This document shows positions 24,027-32,565 of a stretch of DNA of 47,387 nt, piece by piece (position 1 is the stretch's first letter; each line of letters opens with the position of its first letter). The DNA is from Oscillospiraceae bacterium (GTDB lineage Bacteria; Bacillota; Clostridia; Oscillospirales; Oscillospiraceae): assembly GCA_016302405.1 (NCBI GenBank), contig JAEDNR010000005.1:1-47387 (forward strand), read 5' to 3'. The translations under genes were made by a program, and so were the position numbers. The notes under the pieces were generated by a model, which worked only from the letters and a program-made list of their open reading frames with translations, searched no databases and was not told the origin of the DNA.

Positions 24027-24342
24027 GAATTTGTCGGGGTGTTTGGACTGTGGTATGCGGTTCGATGCGGTATGCGCTAAGGCTCCCCTGTGTAAGGGGA
24101 GCTGTCAGCGAAGCTGACTGAGGGGTTGTAACGGTGGACTTCCCTATCTACCCATCGTCAGAACGGACAGTGTCCTTTGTGACCCCTTTTCGCCGATTTG
24201 TTGTCAATATTAAAACATTTTACTGCACAATCCCTCAGGCCCTCCGGGCCAGCTCCCTTTACACAAGGGAGCCTTTGCCGTGCCCCATTTTCCACCCGCT
24301 CACCATTCAACAAACAGCCCGCCAAATTCCAATTTATCACTT
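24027..24342. repeat. MITE-like GGCTCCC element, intact copy 3
   Basis: About 316 bases, nearly identical to 26731-27046 (same orientation), both running from GAATTTGTCGGGGTGTTTGG to CTCACCATTCANCAAACAGCC. The 50-base imperfect terminal repeats begin AAGGCTCCCCTGTGTAAGGGGAGCTG. An ORF running through the element is repeated word for word in the other copy and has no ribosome binding site. It separates endolysin and holin. Confidence 0.85.
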
Positions 24343-24381
24343 TGCCGCTGAAAGCCGACAGTCTGAAGGAGGAAAAAGAAA

Positions 24382-24852
24382 ATGAACGAAAACCTTATGA
24401 CCATCAAAACCGCCATAGTGGCGGGCTGCACCGCCCTGGGGGCGTTTCTGGGCTGGAAAGGGGTCATGCTGATCGCCTGGGTGGCAGTCATGGCCCTTGA
24501 CTATCTCACCGGGACTCTCGCCGCCTGCAAAGCAGGCGTCTGGAGCAGTGAGACGGCCCGGGAGGGCCTGTGGCACAAGGGCGGCATGATCGCGGTGGTG
24601 ATCGTCGCGGCCCTGGCCGACTGGATCATGGTCCTTATCGCGGCTTACATCCCCATCGGTATTCAGTGGCCCGGGATCATCCTGCCCCTGGTCCTTGCCT
24701 GGTACATCATCACAGAATTGGGGTCCATCCTGGAAAACGCCGTTAAAATGGGGGCAAAGGTGCCGGACTGGCTGATAAAGCTCCTGAAAGCCAGCGCCCA
24801 TATTGTGGAGGCCGCCGGGCAGCAGGGGCCGGAGGGCGGAACCGGCAAGTGA
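24382..24852 (+). CDS. Holin, TcdE/phage_holin_4 type
   Basis: 156 residues with three to four hydrophobic segments (about 8-45, 65-95, 98-120). The motif MALDYLTGTLAACKAGVWSS, then GLWHKGGMIAVVIVAALAD, is the core of the toxin-secretion/phage-lysis holin family. It opens the membrane so the endolysin can reach the wall. A good AAGGAGG lies 8 bases before the ATG. It is the last gene of the phage island on this strand. Confidence 0.9.
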   Translation: MNENLMTIKTAIVAGCTALGAFLGWKGVMLIAWVAVMALDYLTGTLAACKAGVWSSETAREGLWHKGGMIAVVIVAALADWIMVLIAAYIPIGIQWPGIILPLVLAWYIITELGSILENAVKMGAKVPDWLIKLLKASAHIVEAAGQQGPEGGTGK

Positions 24853-24896
24853 CAGCGTCCCGCGCCTGCCCCAGTGTGCACACCCTCAACTTTCCG

Positions 24897-25008
24897 GTCA
24901 TTGCGAACCAGTCCGAAGACTGGTGTGGCAATCTCCATCTTTAGGAGAACACGGTCACAATGACGATGGGAATTCCCACGGAAGCCGGCGCACTGGTTCT
25001 GAAATGAC
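24897..25008. repeat. Paired-hairpin element
   Basis: First half ATTGC-gaa-CCAGTC-cgaa-GACTGG-tgtg-GCAAT (24901-24933). The second half (GGGAATTCCCAC to CTGAAATGACG) is degraded. A TTATATC heptad tract (25051-25085) and a GTACTCCCCCC..GGGGGCAAGG remnant (25089-25120) follow in the same gap. Confidence 0.75.
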
Positions 25009-25150
25009 GCAAAGAAGAAAATGCAGTCTCTTATACGTTCTTCCCGTTTATCTTAAATCTTATATTTCATATCTTGTATCTTATTTCGTACTCCCCCCTC
25101 ACTAGTGCAGGGGGCAAGGACGCGTACCGCATCGGCCGCGCCCCATAAAA

Positions 25151-25190
25151 ATTATCCCTGCCGGTAAAGTCCCGGCAGGGATGTTTTATT
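25151..25190 (-). terminator. Terminator of the CapA-like gene
   Basis: An 11-bp perfect stem (25154-25164 with 25172-25182), with ATAATTTTT downstream on the minus strand and a T-rich run on the plus side too, lies 4 bases after the CapA stop codon. Confidence 0.85.
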
Positions 25191-26538
25191 TTGTTGTGGT
25201 TGTCTGGGACTTGCCCTGGATGCGCTCCTCAATCCGGGTCAGGGCGTACTGCATTTTGGCATAGGCATCTTCCGTGATCCTGTCCACAAAGTTTCCTTCA
25301 TAGGCACTCATTGCCTCCCGGATCCGCAGCACCCGCCGGGCGCCCTCCTGGCGGATGGCGATGCACTCGGTATCCGTCGCCGTGTAGATGGGCACATAGG
25401 AAAAGCCCGTGACCTGGGTCACGCCGCTGTCGGCGTACTTCGTGATCTCCACATCCAGAATGATGGAATAGTTGGTGCCGTCATGGGCCGCGTCACTCAG
25501 AAAGTCTCCCAGGGAGTAGGCAACCAGCGTGCCCGCCGACTGGTCAAAGGTGATCTTCTGGAGCAGATGGGGATGGGTGCCCAGAATCACATCCACGCCC
25601 ATTTTCTGCATCAGGCTGATGATCTTTTCCTGGGAGGCCGTAATGTTTTCACTGTTTTCACTGCCCCAGTGGAGCATGGCAACGACCAGATCCGGCTTCT
25701 CCTCCGCCACATTGTCCAGAATGGTGGTTATCTTCTTGGTATCCACCGTCTTATAGGTGGAGTCGTAGTCTTCGTACAGCAGGTTCACGCAGTTCTCGTT
25801 TCCCGCCGGCAGGCCCATGCCCCCCAGGCCCTTGGTAAAGGCCACAAAGGCCACCCGGATGCCCTGGATATTGCAGATGGTATAGCCCTTGGCCGAACGG
25901 TAGTCCTGGTCATTGGCATAGGCCCCCATGGGCTCGATGCCGGCGGACCGGAGCTGCTGCAGGGTCTGGTTCAGGCCGATGATGCCGTTATTGACAGTGT
26001 AGGAGTTGGCAAGCTGGACAAGGTCCACCCCGGCGTTACGCAGAGCGGCAGCAAGCTCCCGGGGCGCGGAGGCGGAAATGGTTCCGTAGGGCTCGCCGCA
26101 GATATTGCCCTCCAGGTTGAGCACTGTCACATCGCCGCAGGACAGCTCCGCCGCCACGTCCATAATGGCATCGGTAAAATCGTAGCCGTTCACCGACAGG
26201 CCGGACTGCACAATGGCGTTGGTCACGTTCAGGTCCCCCGCCGCCCGCAGGTGAATGACGGTATTGGTGGGGGTATTGCGGGATTCCATGGCGGCTTCTG
26301 TCTGGGCCTGGATGGTAGGGGCGGTGGTCTCCGGGACCGCGCTTAATTCCGCGCTGACGTTGGCTCTGGCCTGAGACGCTCCCCGGGCAATGGAGAAAAT
26401 CGCGAAGCCGCACAGGGCCAGCACCACGCAGGCGGCGATCAGCGTCAGCTTCAAACGCCTGCGCTCTTTTTCCTGCTGCTTTCGCTGGGCCTCCCGCCGT
26501 TCACGGCGTCTGTTCATTTCTTCCGGATTCAGCGCCAT
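25186..26538 (-). CDS. CapA-like protein (poly-gamma-glutamate capsule family) with altered motif
   Basis: 450 residues. A basic cytoplasmic start (NRRRERREAQRKQQEKERRR) leads into one TM segment (about 31-52) and a Thr/Ala-rich linker, then the metallophosphatase-like CapA domain: AAGDLNVT, NLEGNICG, MLHWGSEN, GTHPHLLQKI and YSLGDFLSD. Where the family normally has ANNHxxDxG this protein reads ANSYTVNNGIIGL, so the His and Asp of that metal site are replaced. The domain faces outside. An envelope polymer or wall role is likely but catalysis is uncertain. AAAGGAGG precedes the ATG; promoter at 26624-26652, terminator directly after the gene. Confidence 0.88.
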   Translation of the reverse strand: MALNPEEMNRRRERREAQRKQQEKERRRLKLTLIAACVVLALCGFAIFSIARGASQARANVSAELSAVPETTAPTIQAQTEAAMESRNTPTNTVIHLRAAGDLNVTNAIVQSGLSVNGYDFTDAIMDVAAELSCGDVTVLNLEGNICGEPYGTISASAPRELAAALRNAGVDLVQLANSYTVNNGIIGLNQTLQQLRSAGIEPMGAYANDQDYRSAKGYTICNIQGIRVAFVAFTKGLGGMGLPAGNENCVNLLYEDYDSTYKTVDTKKITTILDNVAEEKPDLVVAMLHWGSENSENITASQEKIISLMQKMGVDVILGTHPHLLQKITFDQSAGTLVAYSLGDFLSDAAHDGTNYSIILDVEITKYADSGVTQVTGFSYVPIYTATDTECIAIRQEGARRVLRIREAMSAYEGNFVDRITEDAYAKMQYALTRIEERIQGKSQTTTTK

Positions 26539-26582
26539 GACGGGCCTCCTTTAACGCATTTTTGTTGGAAATTACCGGGTAT

Positions 26583-26612
26583 CCGATGGGAACGGCAAGG
26601 CGTACCCATCGG
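26583..26612 (-). other. Leader hairpin of the CapA-like mRNA
   Basis: An 8-bp perfect stem (26583-26590 with 26605-26612) lies between the promoter and ribosome binding site. No T-run follows. It may stabilise the leader; no riboswitch was recognised. Confidence 0.4.
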
Positions 26613-26623
26613 CAGTATTTATT

Positions 26624-26652
26624 ATTATACCTTATTTTCTCCAAAAGTACAA
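26624..26652 (-). promoter_or_regulatory. Promoter of the CapA-like gene
   Basis: On the minus strand TTGTAC (26652-26647), a 17-base spacer and TATAAT (26629-26624). Confidence 0.75.
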
Positions 26653-26730
26653 GGGGGAGAATTTTTAAGTTACGCGGCAGCGAGGCAAATTGGAATACAG
26701 GTTATCTTTAATAAGTTGATTGTGAAATTG

Positions 26731-27046
26731 GAATTTGTCGGGGTGTTTGGACTGTGGTATGCGGTTCGATGCGGTATGCGCTAAGGCTCCCCTGTGTAAG
26801 GGGAGCTGTCAGCGAAGCTGACTGAGGGGTTGTAACGGTGGACTTCCCTATCTACCCATCGTCAGAACGGACAGTGTCCTTTGTGACCCCTTTTCGCCGA
26901 TTTGTTGTCAATATTAAAACATTTTACTGCACAATCCCTCAGGCCCTCCGGGCCAGCTCCCTTTACACAAGGGAGCCTTTGCCGTGCCCCATTTTCCACC
27001 CGCTCACCATTCATCAAACAGCCCTACAAATTCCCAATTTGTCGGT
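26731..27046. repeat. MITE-like GGCTCCC element, intact copy 4
   Basis: Near-identical to 24027-24342. Before it is an AAATTGGAATACAGGTTATC spacer unit that recurs at about 28561-28590 (opposite strand), 37395-37450, 37693-37725 (opposite strand) and 41384-41424. Confidence 0.85.
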
Positions 27047-27069
27047 GCACTTTCGCCGATATGCGTGGT

Positions 27070-28248
27070 TTAATACTCTTCCAGCACCGCCCGGAAAACC
27101 GGCAGGCTCCGGCAGATGGTATCGTAGCTTACCGCATAGCACAGCCGGAAATATCCCGGACAGCCGAAGCCGTCCCCGGGAACCACCAGCAGGTCATGCT
27201 TCTTTGCCCGCTCCGAGAAAGCCGCCGCGTCGCCGCCGGGGGCCTTTACAAACAGGTAAAACGCCCCGTCGGGCCGGGCGGTTTCATAGCCCATTTCCGT
27301 CAGGCCCTCATACAGCTTCCGGCGGTTCCGGTCGTAGGCGTCAAGATCCGGACGCAAACCTACGCACCGGGTGATGACCTTCTGCCACAGACTGGGGGCG
27401 CAGACATGGCCCATGCTCCGGGCCGCCCCGGCAATGGCAGCGTAGAGCTCCCGGTGGTCTTCCGCCTGCCGGGGCACATACACATAGCCGATCCGCTCGC
27501 CGGGCAGGGACAGGGACTTGGAATAGGAGTAGCACACCACCGTATTGGGGTAAATGAGGGGCAGGAAAGGCACCTCCGCCCCGTAGGTCAGCTCCCGGTA
27601 GGGCTCGTCGGAGATAATATAGATGGGATGGCCGTACTCCCGGGACTTTCGTTCCAGCAGCTTCCCCAGGGCGGTGAGGGTCTGCCGGGTGTACACCACC
27701 CCGGAGGGGTTATTGGGGGAATTCACCAGCACCGCCTGGGCGGCGGGGGAGAGCATAGCTTCCAGAGCATCCAGCCGGATCTGAAAATCCGGCACATCCG
27801 CCGGGATGGGGCGGAAAATCAGCCCCGCCTCCCGGGCAAAGGGCAGATACTCCGGAAAATAGGGGGCCTGGACCAGAAGCTCCCCGCCCGGCACCGCGAG
27901 AGCCCGGAAAACGGCAGTCAGCTCCGGCGCCGCGCCGCAGCCAAGGAAGAAGTCCTCAGGGACAGTGGAAGCACCGTATCGTTCATTCAGGTCCCGGGAA
28001 ATCGCCGCCCGGGCTTCCAGGTCCCCAACGGCGGAGGTGTAGCCGTGGACCAGCAGGGGGTTCGTGTCCGCAAGAATCTCCCGCACCGCTTCATTTACCT
28101 GGGGCGGAGCGGGGATGGAGGGGTTACCCAGGGAAAAGTCGAAGACATTCTCCGGGCCGACAACAGCCGCCCGGGCCCGCCCGTATTCAAACAGGTCCCG
28201 GATGCAGGAACGGTTGGCCCCCAGGGCGTAAGCGGATGCGTTGTACAT
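27070..28248 (-). CDS. PLP-dependent aminotransferase, class I/II
   Basis: 392 residues, fold type I. Landmarks are FSLGNPSIPAPP (substrate loop), HGYTSAVGDLEARAAISRDL, the NSPNNPSGVVYT motif with the cofactor-binding Asn, ISDEPYRELTYG with the Asp that binds the pyridine nitrogen, and the Schiff-base lysine in YSYSKSLSLPGERIGY. The C-terminal FRLCYAVS contains the carboxylate-binding Arg. It transfers amino groups between an amino acid and 2-oxoglutarate or pyruvate; the exact substrate cannot be told. The start at 28248 has AAGGAT at 11 bases; an upstream extension is repeat sequence. It is monocistronic. Confidence 0.92.
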   Translation of the reverse strand: MYNASAYALGANRSCIRDLFEYGRARAAVVGPENVFDFSLGNPSIPAPPQVNEAVREILADTNPLLVHGYTSAVGDLEARAAISRDLNERYGASTVPEDFFLGCGAAPELTAVFRALAVPGGELLVQAPYFPEYLPFAREAGLIFRPIPADVPDFQIRLDALEAMLSPAAQAVLVNSPNNPSGVVYTRQTLTALGKLLERKSREYGHPIYIISDEPYRELTYGAEVPFLPLIYPNTVVCYSYSKSLSLPGERIGYVYVPRQAEDHRELYAAIAGAARSMGHVCAPSLWQKVITRCVGLRPDLDAYDRNRRKLYEGLTEMGYETARPDGAFYLFVKAPGGDAAAFSERAKKHDLLVVPGDGFGCPGYFRLCYAVSYDTICRSLPVFRAVLEEY

Positions 28249-28778
28249 ACGATCAGATCCTTTTCTTTCCGGGCAGCGCCCGGTTCTGTAATTATCAATT
28301 CGGATATTGGCTTTCGTAAACACACCGGCAAATTGGAATTTGTCGGGCCGTTAGAACGTGTCATTCCGAACCAGCGCGCACGCTGGTGTGGGAATCTCCA
28401 TCGAATTCCGTGCGGCCTATCGTCATACAGATTGTCCTTTTTGGGCCGTTTCTCGGAATTTATCCACGAGAAGTGGTACGTCTAACCGGGGGATTGCCAC
28501 ACCAGTCTGCGGACTGGTTCGCAATGACCGGGAATTCGATAAATTCTAATTTGTCAGTGTGCTTACTAAAGCCGATAACCTGTATTGGAATTTGTAAGGG
28601 CGTAGGGGAGGCGTTTCGCCTCCCGCAGCAAGCGGGAAAATCTCCCAAAAGGGTTGGGCGAAGCGGTAAATAGGCTGCTATGCAAAGGGACGGGAAACCC
28701 GTCCCCTACGAAGAGAATCGATACCGAGTTCTCCGACAAATTTCCAATTTCTCAGTGTACCTACGATAACCTGAATTG
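28249..28778. other. Repeat-filled gap
   Basis: Contains a paired-hairpin element (28362-28531) whose two halves use different covarying arms (ATTCC..GGAAT with a CCAGCG/CGCTGG stem, then ATTGC..GCAAT with CCAGTC/GACTGG), four AAATTGGAATTTG-type boundary motifs (near 28329, 28540, 28583, 28733) and half of a GGGACGGG palindrome (28689-28712). No gene is supported. Confidence 0.75.
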
Positions 28779-29456
28779 TCAATTCCTATAAAGCGGCGCG
28801 GTGGGCTGGAAGCTCTGGGGGCGGTAGGTGACGGAGCGGATGCCAGGGGTGGGGGCACCGTACCGGGGATTATAGCCGAACAGGTTGACATAATTCAGCA
28901 AATCCTGCCGCTCCGCCTCCATGGCCTCCATCAGCCGGGCTGCGGCCAGAGCATCGTCCTGGGCCTGGTGGGAGTTGCACACCCCGGAAAGGCCGTAGCC
29001 CTCGATGGCGTTTGAAAGCCGGTGGGGGTAGGGCCGCCGGTCCCGGTAGACCGTCAGAAGATCCAGCTTGTCCTTTCCCGCCAGGCAGGAGGCATCAGCA
29101 TGGAAGGCCAGCAGATAGTATAAAAAGGTCAGGTCAAACTGGGCGTTGTAGGCCGCCAGCAGGTCACTTTCCCGGATCAACGCGGCAATTTCCGCGCAGG
29201 CCTCCGCCTTGGGGATGCCCCGGGCGGCAATGTCCGCGTCGGTTATGCCGGTAAGCCGGACGATCTCCGGCGGCACAGTCCGCCCCGGGGTCAGGGAAAT
29301 GAGGGTGTCAAAACTCCCGGTGATTGTCATTCCCTCCGGGGTCAGCTCCGCCGTCACCGAGGAAAACTGAATAATCTCGTTGGTTTTGGGGTGAATCCCC
29401 GTGGTCTCCGTGTCGAAAACCAGTATTTTCGGGTATTTTTCAAATATCTCTTTCAT
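28779..29456 (-). CDS. DnaQ-like 3'-5' exonuclease (DEDDh)
   Basis: 225 residues. Exo I is VFDTETTGIHP (Asp15, Glu17), Exo II NAQFDLTFL (Asp108) and Exo III NSHQAQDDALAA (His163, Asp168), a complete DEDDh active site. The C-terminal 40 residues (VNLFGYNPRYGAPTPGIRSV) are outside the domain. Such single-domain proteins work in proofreading, repair or RNA trimming; the substrate is not known. It lies downstream of the CYTH gene in the same direction with a 250-base repeat gap between, so co-transcription is uncertain. Confidence 0.9.
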   Translation of the reverse strand: MKEIFEKYPKILVFDTETTGIHPKTNEIIQFSSVTAELTPEGMTITGSFDTLISLTPGRTVPPEIVRLTGITDADIAARGIPKAEACAEIAALIRESDLLAAYNAQFDLTFLYYLLAFHADASCLAGKDKLDLLTVYRDRRPYPHRLSNAIEGYGLSGVCNSHQAQDDALAAARLMEAMEAERQDLLNYVNLFGYNPRYGAPTPGIRSVTYRPQSFQPTAPLYRN

Positions 29457-29488
29457 AAATACCTATGTTCCTGTTATTGGGGCAAATT

Positions 29489-29665
29489 GGAATTTGGCGG
29501 ACTAACCGTAAAAGCATCGTAGGGGACGGGTTTCCCGTCCCGCCCCATACAAGTCTCTGAATTCCGGGGGACGGGAAACCCGTCCCCTACGAATGGATGA
29601 CGATAAATAGCCCGAAAGTCGATGGAGATTCCTACACCAGTTTGAGAACTGGTTCGGAATGACCT
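29489..29665. repeat. GGGACGGG element copy 2 plus a single hairpin half
   Basis: 29489-29619 matches 155-285. Directly after it lies ATTCC-taca-CCAGTT-tgag-AACTGG-ttc-GGAAT (29631-29663), then a boundary motif near 29682. No other content in this gap. Confidence 0.8.
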
Positions 29666-29708
29666 GTTCTGACGGCCCGACAAATTCCAATTTACCGCTT
29701 CGTCAATT

Positions 29709-30284
29709 CTATTTTTCCGCCAATGCCATGGCCCGCTGGATTTTGGAGCGGGGCTCTTCCCGGAGGGAAAATTCTGCCGCCAGGCCGCGGCCGAAGTCCA
29801 TGAGCACTTCGTCGGGGCCTGCTTTCAGCTCCGCCTCCGCTTCGGTAAAGGGGAGCGTCCTCCCCCCGCCGGTGAACTCCCCCCGGTCCAGGGCCAGCTC
29901 CACCTGCCCGCCGGGTACATCGATAATCCGGGCCAGCCGGGTAAACCGGGCACCGCAGACCTCCTCCAAGCCCTCCCGGGCAAGTTCTTCCAGCTCCGCC
30001 GGGGCTCCCTGTTCCAAAAGCGCCGGGATGGCGGACACAATATCGCCGCTTTCCGTTTCGTACTCCCCCCGGCTGCCGTCGCTCAGGCGGGTTTTCAGGG
30101 TGCAGATGGGCCGCCCGTTTTCCAGCCGGAGCCGGAGGGTCCACCTCCTCCCCCGGAACGCCTGATGCGGGGTATCAAAATACCGGGTGTGCATGGTGAT
30201 GGGGGTCAGGGGGGCGTATTTTTCCTCCATAGCATCCAGGGTTTCGCTGGATGCCGCGAATTTCAGTTCCAGTTCTCTGCCCAT
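29709..30284 (-). CDS. CYTH-domain protein (triphosphatase-like)
   Basis: 191 residues. The N-terminal ELELKF is the ExExK signature, followed by HTRYFDTPHQAFRGRRWTLR, then TLKTR, GEYETE and a late acidic pair in FTEAEAELK, together the tunnel residues that bind triphosphate and metal. Family members hydrolyse inorganic triphosphate or thiamine triphosphate, or make cAMP (class IV). Triphosphatase is the more likely role here. It starts 9 bases after the PilT stop with GAGGG, so it is the last cistron of the pilus-like operon. Confidence 0.85.
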   Translation of the reverse strand: MGRELELKFAASSETLDAMEEKYAPLTPITMHTRYFDTPHQAFRGRRWTLRLRLENGRPICTLKTRLSDGSRGEYETESGDIVSAIPALLEQGAPAELEELAREGLEEVCGARFTRLARIIDVPGGQVELALDRGEFTGGGRTLPFTEAEAELKAGPDEVLMDFGRGLAAEFSLREEPRSKIQRAMALAEK

Positions 30285-30293
30285 GGGGAACCC

Positions 30294-31376
30294 TCACAGG
30301 CCCAGCCGTTTGGAAACGGCATCGTAATTGGAACAGTAGGTCAGCACCGTCTCCCGGGTGATCTTCTTCTGGGCGTAGAGCTTCATTAAGAACGCGTCCA
30401 TGGTGCACATGCCCTGGGCCGCGCCGGAGGCGATGGCGGCGTCCAGCTGGTGGGTCTTGCTCTCCCGGATCAGATTCCTTATGGCAAGGTTCATGTACAT
30501 GATTTCAAAGGCGGGGATGGGGTTACCGTCCACGTCGGGAATGAGCTGCTGGCTGATCACCGCCTGGAGCACCATAGAAAGCTGTAGCCGCACCTGGCGC
30601 TGCTGCTCCGGGGGGAAGGCGTCAATGATCCGGTCGATGGTGTTGGCCGCTCCGGTGGTATGCAGGCTGGCAAAGAGCAGCTGCCCGGTCTCGGCGGCGG
30701 TCATGGCAACCTCCATGGTCTCCTTGTCCCGCATCTCGCCCAGGAGGATCACATCCGGGCTTTCCCGCAGGGCACTGCGCAGGGCCGCCACATAGCTGGG
30801 GCAGTCGGTATGGATCTCCCGCTGGCTGACGATGCACTTATCATGCTTGTGAATATACTCCACCGGGTCCTCCAGGGTGAGGATATGCCCGGTGCGGGTC
30901 TCATTAATCTGCCGGAGCATACATGCCAGGGTGGTGGATTTACCCGACCCGGCGGGGCCCGTGACCAGCACGATGCCCTTTTTCAGCCCGGCGGCTTTCA
31001 TGACCTCCGGGGGGATATGGTTTTCCTCCGCGGAGGGCAGGCCGAACCGGATCACCCGGACCACCGCGGCAAGACTGCCCCGCTGGCGGAACAGGTTCAC
31101 CCGAAACCTGCCGACGCCGCTTACGGAAAAGGAAAAATCGTCGTCGGTCACACTTCCCAGGCACAGCGGTTCCCGCCCGGCGATGGCGTAAATCTCCCGG
31201 GCAAAGGCCTGGGTGCGCTGGGGGGTGAGGATCCCCGTTTCGGAAAGCCGGAGCTGATTGCCCTTAATCTTAAAGGTCAGGGGCAGGCCCGCAACGGCAA
31301 AAATGTCCGACGCCCCCTGCTCTATGGCAAGGCGCAGAATCTGCTCCATATCCGTATTGTTGGGATTCATTTCCAT
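30294..31376 (-). CDS. PilT-like secretion/retraction ATPase
   Basis: 360 residues, hexameric GspE/PilT superfamily. The N-terminal domain (QGASDIFAVAGLPLTFKIKG) is followed by Walker A GPAGSGKST at 140-148, the Asp box ILTLEDPVEYIH, Walker B VILLGEMRDKET near 209-220 and the His box TGQLLFASLHTTGA. AIRNLIRESKTHQLDAAI is the typical PilT end (IRNLIREGK..Q). It drives pilus retraction in classical systems. It is the only ATPase in this operon. ATG at 31376 has GGAGGAGG upstream; an alternative ATG at 31370 overlaps the preceding stop as ATGA. Confidence 0.93.
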   Translation of the reverse strand: MEMNPNNTDMEQILRLAIEQGASDIFAVAGLPLTFKIKGNQLRLSETGILTPQRTQAFAREIYAIAGREPLCLGSVTDDDFSFSVSGVGRFRVNLFRQRGSLAAVVRVIRFGLPSAEENHIPPEVMKAAGLKKGIVLVTGPAGSGKSTTLACMLRQINETRTGHILTLEDPVEYIHKHDKCIVSQREIHTDCPSYVAALRSALRESPDVILLGEMRDKETMEVAMTAAETGQLLFASLHTTGAANTIDRIIDAFPPEQQRQVRLQLSMVLQAVISQQLIPDVDGNPIPAFEIMYMNLAIRNLIRESKTHQLDAAIASGAAQGMCTMDAFLMKLYAQKKITRETVLTYCSNYDAVSKRLGL

Positions 31377-31747
31377 AGGTCCAAATCCTCCTCCGGCTCC
31401 CACAGGGCGGTGCAGCTCCATTCCAGAAGCGCCCCTGTGGCGGCGTCCACCCGGGCGGTCAGCTGCATGGGGCCCAAGGTAATCTCGGTGCCCAGCTCCC
31501 CGCCGCTTTCCCAGGTGTTTTCCGGCAATTCCTGACGGCCTTCCAGATACCCGCTGACCTGGGCGAGCCACCGCTCCCCAAGGTTTTCACATTCATAAAG
31601 GGCTTCCACCCGCTGCTCGTAGCTGCGGGCCGTGCGCAGGTCGCTGCCGGCAGTTACCAGGGTCAGCACCGCGAAAATGGCGGCGCAGACCACCACCACG
31701 GTAAAGAGCACCGCGATGCTCCCCACCCGAATCCGTCTATGCTCCAT
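31367..31747 (-). CDS. Small single-TM protein of the pilus-like operon (A)
   Basis: 126 residues: a short basic start (EHRRIRVG), one TM segment (about 9-33), then a periplasmic-type domain with LRTARSYEQRVEALYECENL and an acidic end. The layout is that of a minor pilin/TadE-like protein, but no prepilin peptidase motif is present. It overlaps both neighbours by a few bases, showing tight coupling. No family was recognised with certainty. Confidence 0.7.
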   Translation of the reverse strand: MEHRRIRVGSIAVLFTVVVVCAAIFAVLTLVTAGSDLRTARSYEQRVEALYECENLGERWLAQVSGYLEGRQELPENTWESGGELGTEITLGPMQLTARVDAATGALLEWSCTALWEPEEDLDLWK

Positions 31748-32135
31748 ATTGGGCCTCCCTTCCGGGCAGGTACACGGTTACCTCCAGGGTGCAAAGGGCC
31801 TCGCCGCCCTCCGCCCCGGCGGAAATAACCGCGGTGCCCAGGCCGTCCTCCGAAAGGCTCCGCTTTACCCGCACCCAATAGGAACCGGTTTCCGTTTCCC
31901 GGAAGCTGCCATCAAAGCGGGCTTCGCTTTCTTCTTCCTCCCAGCCCAGGCCTGCACGGCACAGCTCCGCCTGGTTCCGGCACAGCTGCACGGCGGCGCT
32001 TAAGTGCTCGGCTTCCCGCGTCACCGCCGCCGAGCGGGCAAAGACACAGGCGCAGACAGCGCAGCAGGCCATGAAAAAGGCCACAAAGCAAATTACCGGC
32101 ACCAGATACCCCAACCGGCTGCGTTCACCGTTCAC
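31737..32135 (-). CDS. Small single-TM protein of the pilus-like operon (B)
   Basis: About 132 residues from a GTG at 32135 with GGAGG eight bases upstream; an ATG at 32159 would add eight residues but has a weak binding site. One TM segment near the N-terminus (LGYLVPVICFVAFFMACCAV) is followed by a helix (REAEHLSAAVQLCRNQAELC) and a beta-rich end. TM plus amphipathic helix plus beta domain is pilin-like, without the G-FTLxE signal. Function unknown. Confidence 0.65.
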   Translation of the reverse strand: MNGERSRLGYLVPVICFVAFFMACCAVCACVFARSAAVTREAEHLSAAVQLCRNQAELCRAGLGWEEEESEARFDGSFRETETGSYWVRVKRSLSEDGLGTAVISAGAEGGEALCTLEVTVYLPGREAQYGA

Positions 32136-32565
32136 CGCTGCCACCTCCGCACCGGGCATAGCCCGTATTGTCCCCGGCGGTGATCTTCAGAAGCCCCGGC
32201 GCTTCCCAGGTAAATTCCAGGCTGTCCAGATCGCACAGGACATTTCCCTCCTCCGGGAAAAAGTTCATGGTGCCGCGCCAGAGCTGGGTCCGAAGCTGGC
32301 CGCCGTATAAGTAAATGACCGTTTGCAAATCTTCTCCCTCGGAAAGCAGCAGCGCCTGACCAAAGGCCATGTCCGCAGTCCGGACCTGGGTCTCATTCCC
32401 CGCGGTCTGGCTCTGGATATAGGCCAGGGCCAGGCGCTGGTTATCGTGGCTGGCACGCCTGTCCACCGCGCCGGCATAGAGCCTTGCCCCCGCCACCACC
32501 AGCACCAGCAGGGCCAGAATCAGAATGGCGTACAGGAAAAGAAGAATCAGGGATGTTTTTTTCAT
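32125..32565 (-). CDS. DUF4860-like protein of the pilus-like operon
   Basis: 146 residues: basic KK start, TM at about 5-27 (LILLFLYAILILALLVLVVA), then DNQRLALAYIQSQTAGNETQ, a pattern of DUF4860-type proteins, and a beta-rich C-terminal part. It resembles a pseudopilin in layout. It overlaps the next gene upstream by 4 bases (TGA/ATG) and the next downstream by 11. Confidence 0.65.
   Translation of the reverse strand: MKKTSLILLFLYAILILALLVLVVAGARLYAGAVDRRASHDNQRLALAYIQSQTAGNETQVRTADMAFGQALLLSEGEDLQTVIYLYGGQLRTQLWRGTMNFFPEEGNVLCDLDSLEFTWEAPGLLKITAGDNTGYARCGGGSGER

Noticed and set aside
24134..24385. ORF repeated nearly word for word at 26838-27374
   Set aside because: It lies inside the duplicated MITE-like element, lacks a ribosome binding site and differs only by repeat drift; the longer version runs antisense into the aminotransferase gene.
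24027..27046. The two ~316-base direct repeats as attachment sites bounding holin and CapA
   Set aside because: Two further copies of the same element (13398-13606 and the IS-interrupted one) exist, and no integrase is present; they are dispersed repeats.
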